Assembly: GCA_013041945.1 (NCBI GenBank)
Contig: JABDRC010000249.1
Span: 1 to 11,049 of the forward strand
Length of the DNA stretch: 11,049 nt
From: Halobacteria archaeon
GTDB lineage: Bacteria > Pseudomonadota > Gammaproteobacteria > UBA9214
Direction: 5' to 3'
Shown here: in pieces, positions 8,272-11,049 of the stretch
How positions within the stretch are numbered: the first letter of the stretch is position 1
How the letters are laid out: every line of letters starts with the position of its first letter
Translations under genes and position numbers: made by a program
Notes under the pieces: generated by a model
Seen by the model: the letters and a program-made list of their open reading frames with translations, nothing else
Databases searched by the model: none
What the model was told of the DNA's origin: nothing

Positions 8272-8805
8272 ATGAATACGATAGTGACGCGTGAAAGACT
8301 GATTACCTTTCTTCTCGAGACGCCGATGTTTGAAAAGCTCGAACCTTCGGAACTCATGGAGATTATTCATATTGTAGAAATCGAGCAATACAAGGCAGGC
8401 GACGTTGTATTCAGAGAGGGTGATCTGGGGGATGCCTGGTTCGTGTTGTACAGGGGGGCTGTAGAAGTTCTCAAGCACGGGACGACTGGCGAGAAAAAAA
8501 TTATCGACCTGGACCCGCAGGCCTGTTTTGGCGAGATATCGATCCTGGATGGTTCACCCCGTTCTGCCACGGTCCGGGTTACCGAGGATTCCGTGGTGTT
8601 TCGGGTTCCACGCGATGTCTTCAACGAGCTGACAGATAGCGGTCATCTGGTGGCCTACAAACTTCTGCATCAGATGGCGATCCTGCTTGCTAAACGCCAG
8701 CGCAGCACCACGATGAGGCTGTCCGAGCTTCTGAATGTCACCGAGATCTCTGAAGTCCAGGAAGGGATCATGAGTATTGTTGGAGAGTCCTCGGTCAGGG
8801 AGTAG
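8272..8805 (+). CDS. Stand-alone cyclic-nucleotide-binding (CRP-like sensor) protein, no HTH
   Basis: The product has 177 residues. The frame runs back to 8158, but GGAGG at 8262-8266 places translation at the ATG at 8272. Residues about 10-130 are a cNMP-binding beta-roll: ETPMFEKLEPSEL helix entry, YKAGDVVFREGDLGD, and an intact phosphate-binding cassette with Glu88 (CFGEISIL) and Arg97 (GSPRSATV), the residues that contact the cyclic nucleotide phosphate and ribose. A helix follows (VAYKLLHQMAILLAKRQRS), matching the dimerisation C-helix of CRP proteins, but the chain ends about 30 residues later with no helix-turn-helix. So it should not act as a DNA-binding regulator; a partner-binding or regulatory-subunit role is inferred. 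Its neighbour, the exporter, carries related domains. Control is probably through the FNR-type box at 8112-8125. No output enzyme is fused. Confidence 0.9.
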   Translation: MNTIVTRERLITFLLETPMFEKLEPSELMEIIHIVEIEQYKAGDVVFREGDLGDAWFVLYRGAVEVLKHGTTGEKKIIDLDPQACFGEISILDGSPRSATVRVTEDSVVFRVPRDVFNELTDSGHLVAYKLLHQMAILLAKRQRSTTMRLSELLNVTEISEVQEGIMSIVGESSVRE

Positions 8806-9028
8806 TCGTCCGCATGCCGGCATACAGGAGCTGGCCACCACCTGATTGAGAGCGGCGGTTATTATTCGTGGATAATTCATGCCCGCGATACCAACGAACC
8901 CAGCCTGCCGGGTGATTTCAACCATGGCTCACTAACCTGCCTGCCACCCTACCGGTTGATTAATGCGGCAGTTGATCTATAGTGAATCTGAATTAGTATC
9001 AATGACCTGTAGCTATGGCAGCCACTGC

Positions 9029-9052
9029 TGACTAGTACTTTTGTACCAGTCA
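9029..9052. repeat. Hairpin, ten-position stem with TTTT loop
   Basis: TGACTAGTAC (9029-9038) pairs with GTACCAGTCA (9043-9052) around TTTT, with a single A-C mismatch in the middle. The tight loop and long stem make it stable as RNA. There is no following T-run. It may be part of a structured RNA together with the hairpin at 9071-9101, or a protein-binding palindrome. Confidence 0.45.
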
Positions 9053-9070
9053 ATGCATACTGTAATTATG

Positions 9071-9101
9071 ACTGCTGAGCCTGTTAGGCTTAGATGTCAG
9101 T
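9071..9101. repeat. Bulged hairpin around AGCCT-GTT-AGGCT
   Basis: CTGAGCCT (9075-9082) pairs with AGGCTTAG (9086-9093) across a GTT loop with one G-T wobble. ACTG (9071-9074) then pairs with CAGT (9098-9101) after a four-base bulge (ATGT). It sits 18 bases after the previous hairpin. An unstructured AACAACAACAAG tract follows rather than a poly-T tail, so terminator function is unlikely. Confidence 0.4.
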
Positions 9102-9178
9102 AACAACAACAAGTCAGGGAGGTAGTGCCATCGTCGTCGGGGTGGCTTCAGGGTTGAAATCAAGGCCCCGGGCTGTCA

Positions 9179-9191
9179 AATCAAAAAATTG
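9179..9191 (+). promoter_or_regulatory. Possible IHF site next to second FNR box
   Basis: AATCAA-AAAA-TTG matches the WATCAA-N4-TTR IHF consensus in every defined position and lies in an A-tract, which favours bending. Its last three bases overlap the first three of the FNR-type box, so the two proteins might compete or cooperate. IHF consensus matches are common in AT-rich DNA, so this is tentative. Confidence 0.3.
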
Positions 9192-9202
9192 ATATATATC
9201 AA
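9189..9202 (+). promoter_or_regulatory. Perfect FNR/ANR/DNR-type operator (TTGAT-ATAT-ATCAA)
   Basis: This is a second full match to TTGAT-N4-ATCAA, 105 bases before the start codon of the FecR/TPR gene. Extra half-sites flank it: ATCAA at 9180-9184 and TTGAT at 9205-9209. With the -10 at 9226-9231 its centre is near -42, a class II activator position. It is the probable control site of the FecR/TPR gene under the same regulator as the first box. Confidence 0.7.
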
Positions 9203-9220
9203 GATTGATTCCCCCGCACG

Positions 9221-9234
9221 TACCGTATTCTTTT
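9221..9234 (+). promoter_or_regulatory. Core promoter downstream of second FNR box
   Basis: TACCGTA-TTC-TTTT starts 18 bases after the FNR-type box, exactly as at the first promoter. TATTCT at 9226-9231 is a reasonable -10 element, predicting a start near 9238 and a leader of about 70 bases. There is no recognisable -35. Confidence 0.5.
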
Positions 9235-9307
9235 CACGTCTGTAATCATCCCCGCCGGCCCTGGCAGTGCTGTTGGTGGGTCTATCCGTTGTATGCAAGG
9301 GGGAGTA

Positions 9308-11049
9308 ATGCCACGTTTATTTCGATTTGCCCTCGGTGGTTGTCTGCTGCTGTTTTCCCTGGCTGTGTCTGCGGCGCAGTCCTGTGACACGATGGTCGGG
9401 CGACTGGCCAGCCTGGAAGGGCAGGTCGAGGTGCAATCGTCCCGGGCGTCGGCCTGGCAACCCGCAACGCTGAACCAGTCACTCTGCCAGGGGGATACGG
9501 TCCGTGCCGGTGCGCGCAGCCGTGCCACCGTGGCACTTGTCAACCAGGCCGTGCTGCGTATCGACGAGAACACCGCCATGCGGCTGGACAACATCAGCGG
9601 TGTCGCCGAGGAGCGCTCGGTGCTCAGCCTGCTGAAGGGGGCCTTCCAGTCATTCAGCCGCAAGCCACGCGGCTTCGAAGTCAGCACGCCGTACCTGAAC
9701 GGTTCCATCGAGGGCACCGAGTTTGTCTTCCGGGTCACGGATGATGAGGCGATCCTCACCGTATTCGAAGGCATTGTGCTGGCCTCGAACGCGCAGGGCA
9801 GTGCCTCGGTATCGGGTGGCGAAGCGGTTGCCGCGAAGGCGGGGCAGGCCCCGCAGGCGCGCACCGTGGTGCGCCCGCGCGATGCCGCGCAGTGGTCGCT
9901 GTATTATCCGCCGATCCTGGCCACGGGTGGTGGCCAGGGCGTCTCACCGGCTTTGCGGCAGGCGGCCGACGACCTCTCCGTTGGCCGGGTGGATGAGGCG
10001 CGCAGCGGCGTCGAACAGGCCATCGCGGCCGGGGGCGCCGATGCCGGACTGGCCTATGCCCTGCGCGCGGTGATCAACGTGGTGCAGAATCAGCCTGACC
10101 AGGCACTGGCCGATGCCGGCCAGGGCGTGAGCCTGAGTCCCGACAGTACTGCGGCGAAGATTGCACTGTCCTATGCGCAGCAGGCCAAGTACCGGATCAG
10201 CGAGGCACGTGACTCCCTGCAGCAGGCCGTGGCACAGCAGCCGGAGAACGCGCTGGCCCATGCACGCCTGGCCGAACTGCAGCTGATGCTGGGGGAACGC
10301 GCGCAGGCCAGCGCATCCGCACAGCAGGCGGTGGCACTGGCCCCCAACCTGGGGCGTACCCAGATCACGCTGGGCTTCAGTGCCCTGGCCGAATTCCGCA
10401 ACGAGGCAGCGCGGGCGGCGTTCGAGAAGGCCATCGCACTGGATTCCGCCGACCCGCTGCCGCACCTGGGCCTGGGACTGGCGAAAATCAGCGATGGTGA
10501 TTTGCTGGCTGGACGTCAGGAAATCGAGATCGCGGTGGGCCTGGGTTCCAGCGATGCACTGCTGCGCAGCTACCTCGGCAAGGCCTACTTCGAGGAGAAG
10601 CGCGGGCCGCTGGATGCCGACCAGTTCGACATCGCCAAACAGCTGGATCCGAATGATCCGACACCGCATCTGTACTCCGGTATTGCCAGGCAGACGGAAA
10701 ATCGGCCGGTCGAGGCCGCGCGCGACCTGGAGAAGTCGATCGAGCTGAACGACAACCGCGCCGCCTATCGTGGCCGCCTGCTGCTGGACAAGGACCGGGC
10801 GGCACGTGGTACCAGCCTGTCCAGGGCGTACAATGACCTGGGGTTTTCCCAGCTTGGAGTAAACGAATCAACCCGATCGCTGACGCTGGACCCGGCTAAC
10901 GACTCGGCACACCGGTTTCTGTCTGATACCTACAGGAATGTCCGGCGTCGTGAAATTTCGCGCGTCAGTGAACTGTTCCAGGCCCAGATGATGCAGGACA
11001 ATAATATCAATCCGGTGCAGCCCAGTGTAAGTTCGACCAATCTTAATAT
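9308..11049 (+). CDS. Secreted FecR-domain / TPR-repeat protein (3' end outside window)
   Basis: The frame opens at the ATG at 9308, preceded by AAGGGGGAG (9296-9304), and is still open after 580 codons at the window edge. The N-terminus is a signal peptide (LFRFALGGCLLLFSLAVSAA, cleavage near residue 23). Residues about 27-160 form a FecR domain: GDTVRAGARSRATVALVN, a VSTPYLNGSIEGTEF core, and DEAILTVFEGIVLASN. From about residue 214 to 538 come many TPR-like helical repeats, recognisable by spaced patterns such as ALAHARLAELQLMLGE, AFEKAIALDSADPLPHLGLG and LTLDPANDSAHRFLSDTY. The last visible part (SRVSELFQAQMM, then NINPVQPS) recalls the linker to a C-terminal outer-membrane domain in long FecR/TPR proteins, but that is from memory and the region is not visible. 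FecR here is the periplasmic domain alone, not the sigma-factor regulator of iron uptake. GC is high in the FecR/TPR part and drops near the edge. Likely role: periplasmic or outer-membrane scaffold, probably induced from the FNR-type promoter. Confidence 0.85.
   Translation, partial: MPRLFRFALGGCLLLFSLAVSAAQSCDTMVGRLASLEGQVEVQSSRASAWQPATLNQSLCQGDTVRAGARSRATVALVNQAVLRIDENTAMRLDNISGVAEERSVLSLLKGAFQSFSRKPRGFEVSTPYLNGSIEGTEFVFRVTDDEAILTVFEGIVLASNAQGSASVSGGEAVAAKAGQAPQARTVVRPRDAAQWSLYYPPILATGGGQGVSPALRQAADDLSVGRVDEARSGVEQAIAAGGADAGLAYALRAVINVVQNQPDQALADAGQGVSLSPDSTAAKIALSYAQQAKYRISEARDSLQQAVAQQPENALAHARLAELQLMLGERAQASASAQQAVALAPNLGRTQITLGFSALAEFRNEAARAAFEKAIALDSADPLPHLGLGLAKISDGDLLAGRQEIEIAVGLGSSDALLRSYLGKAYFEEKRGPLDADQFDIAKQLDPNDPTPHLYSGIARQTENRPVEAARDLEKSIELNDNRAAYRGRLLLDKDRAARGTSLSRAYNDLGFSQLGVNESTRSLTLDPANDSAHRFLSDTYRNVRRREISRVSELFQAQMMQDNNINPVQPSVSSTNLN

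Larger units (their letters stand above)
8806..9188. other. Long intergenic region without convincing genes
   Basis: This stretch after the cNMP-binding gene holds no reading frame that I would call a gene. A ten-base perfect palindrome, ATGCCGGCAT, lies at 8814-8823 just past the stop and has no T-run. A weak sigma-70-like pair, TTGATC (8972-8977) and TAGTAT (8994-8999) with a 16-base spacer, precedes two hairpins annotated separately. The region is more AT-rich than the coding parts. A small RNA or a long leader is possible but unproven. Confidence 0.4.

Noticed and set aside
9125..9157. GTG start after AGGGAGG in the long gap
   Set aside because: The Shine-Dalgarno is good but the frame closes after ten codons with no sign of a leader peptide.
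9094..9192. Small open frame of about 32 codons (MSVTTTSQGGS...)
   Set aside because: It has no convincing ribosome site, starts inside a hairpin and ends in the FNR-type box, so it is more likely chance.
9199..9864. 221-codon minus-strand reading frame opposite the FecR gene
   Set aside because: It is a shadow of the high-GC FecR/TPR coding frame, which has a signal peptide, a domain core and a ribosome site.
9944..10669. 241-codon minus-strand reading frame opposite the TPR repeats
   Set aside because: It is antisense to clear TPR repeats; Gln- and Leu-rich composition is the mirror of the plus-strand Ala/Leu codons.

Overview
The window looks like chromosome from a Gram-negative gammaproteobacterium with moderately high GC. 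The evidence is two signal-peptide-bearing envelope proteins, an outer-membrane barrel, an MMPL/RND-type exporter, clear Shine-Dalgarno sites and two perfect FNR-type boxes. I cannot name the species; a Chromatiales-like sulfur or denitrifying lineage is only a guess. Every supported gene lies on the + strand. I see no tRNA, rRNA, insertion sequence, CRISPR array or phage gene.

Left part (71-8019): four genes in one direction. The first is a three-module cytoplasmic protein: a metallo-beta-lactamase fold, a receiver-like domain that has lost its phospho-acceptor, and a GAF domain. Next are a LolA-like periplasmic protein and an outer-membrane beta-barrel protein, which overlap by four bases (ATGA). 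The fourth is a 1230-residue MMPL/RND exporter carrying two cyclic-nucleotide-binding domains at its cytoplasmic N-terminus. Periplasmic carrier, barrel and inner-membrane pump together suggest an envelope export or lipid-trafficking pathway. The pump appears to be gated by a small ligand, and the first gene may supply a second sensory input.

Middle part (8020-9307): a 252-base gap, a stand-alone 177-residue cyclic-nucleotide-binding protein without a DNA-binding domain, and a 502-base gap. Each gap holds a perfect TTGAT-N4-ATCAA box (FNR/ANR/DNR class). At exactly the same distance downstream of each box lies the same core, TACCGTA-N3-TTTT. These look like two sister promoters under one anaerobic or nitrogen-oxide-responsive regulator. 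The second gap also has two good hairpins and a cluster of extra half-sites.

Right part (9308 to the end): a secreted FecR-domain plus TPR-repeat protein, driven by the second FNR-type promoter. Its reading frame is still open at the window edge.

The most unusual points are the fusion of tandem cNMP sensors to an RND pump, the MBL / pseudo-receiver / GAF fusion with no output domain, and the paired FNR promoters with an identical core.
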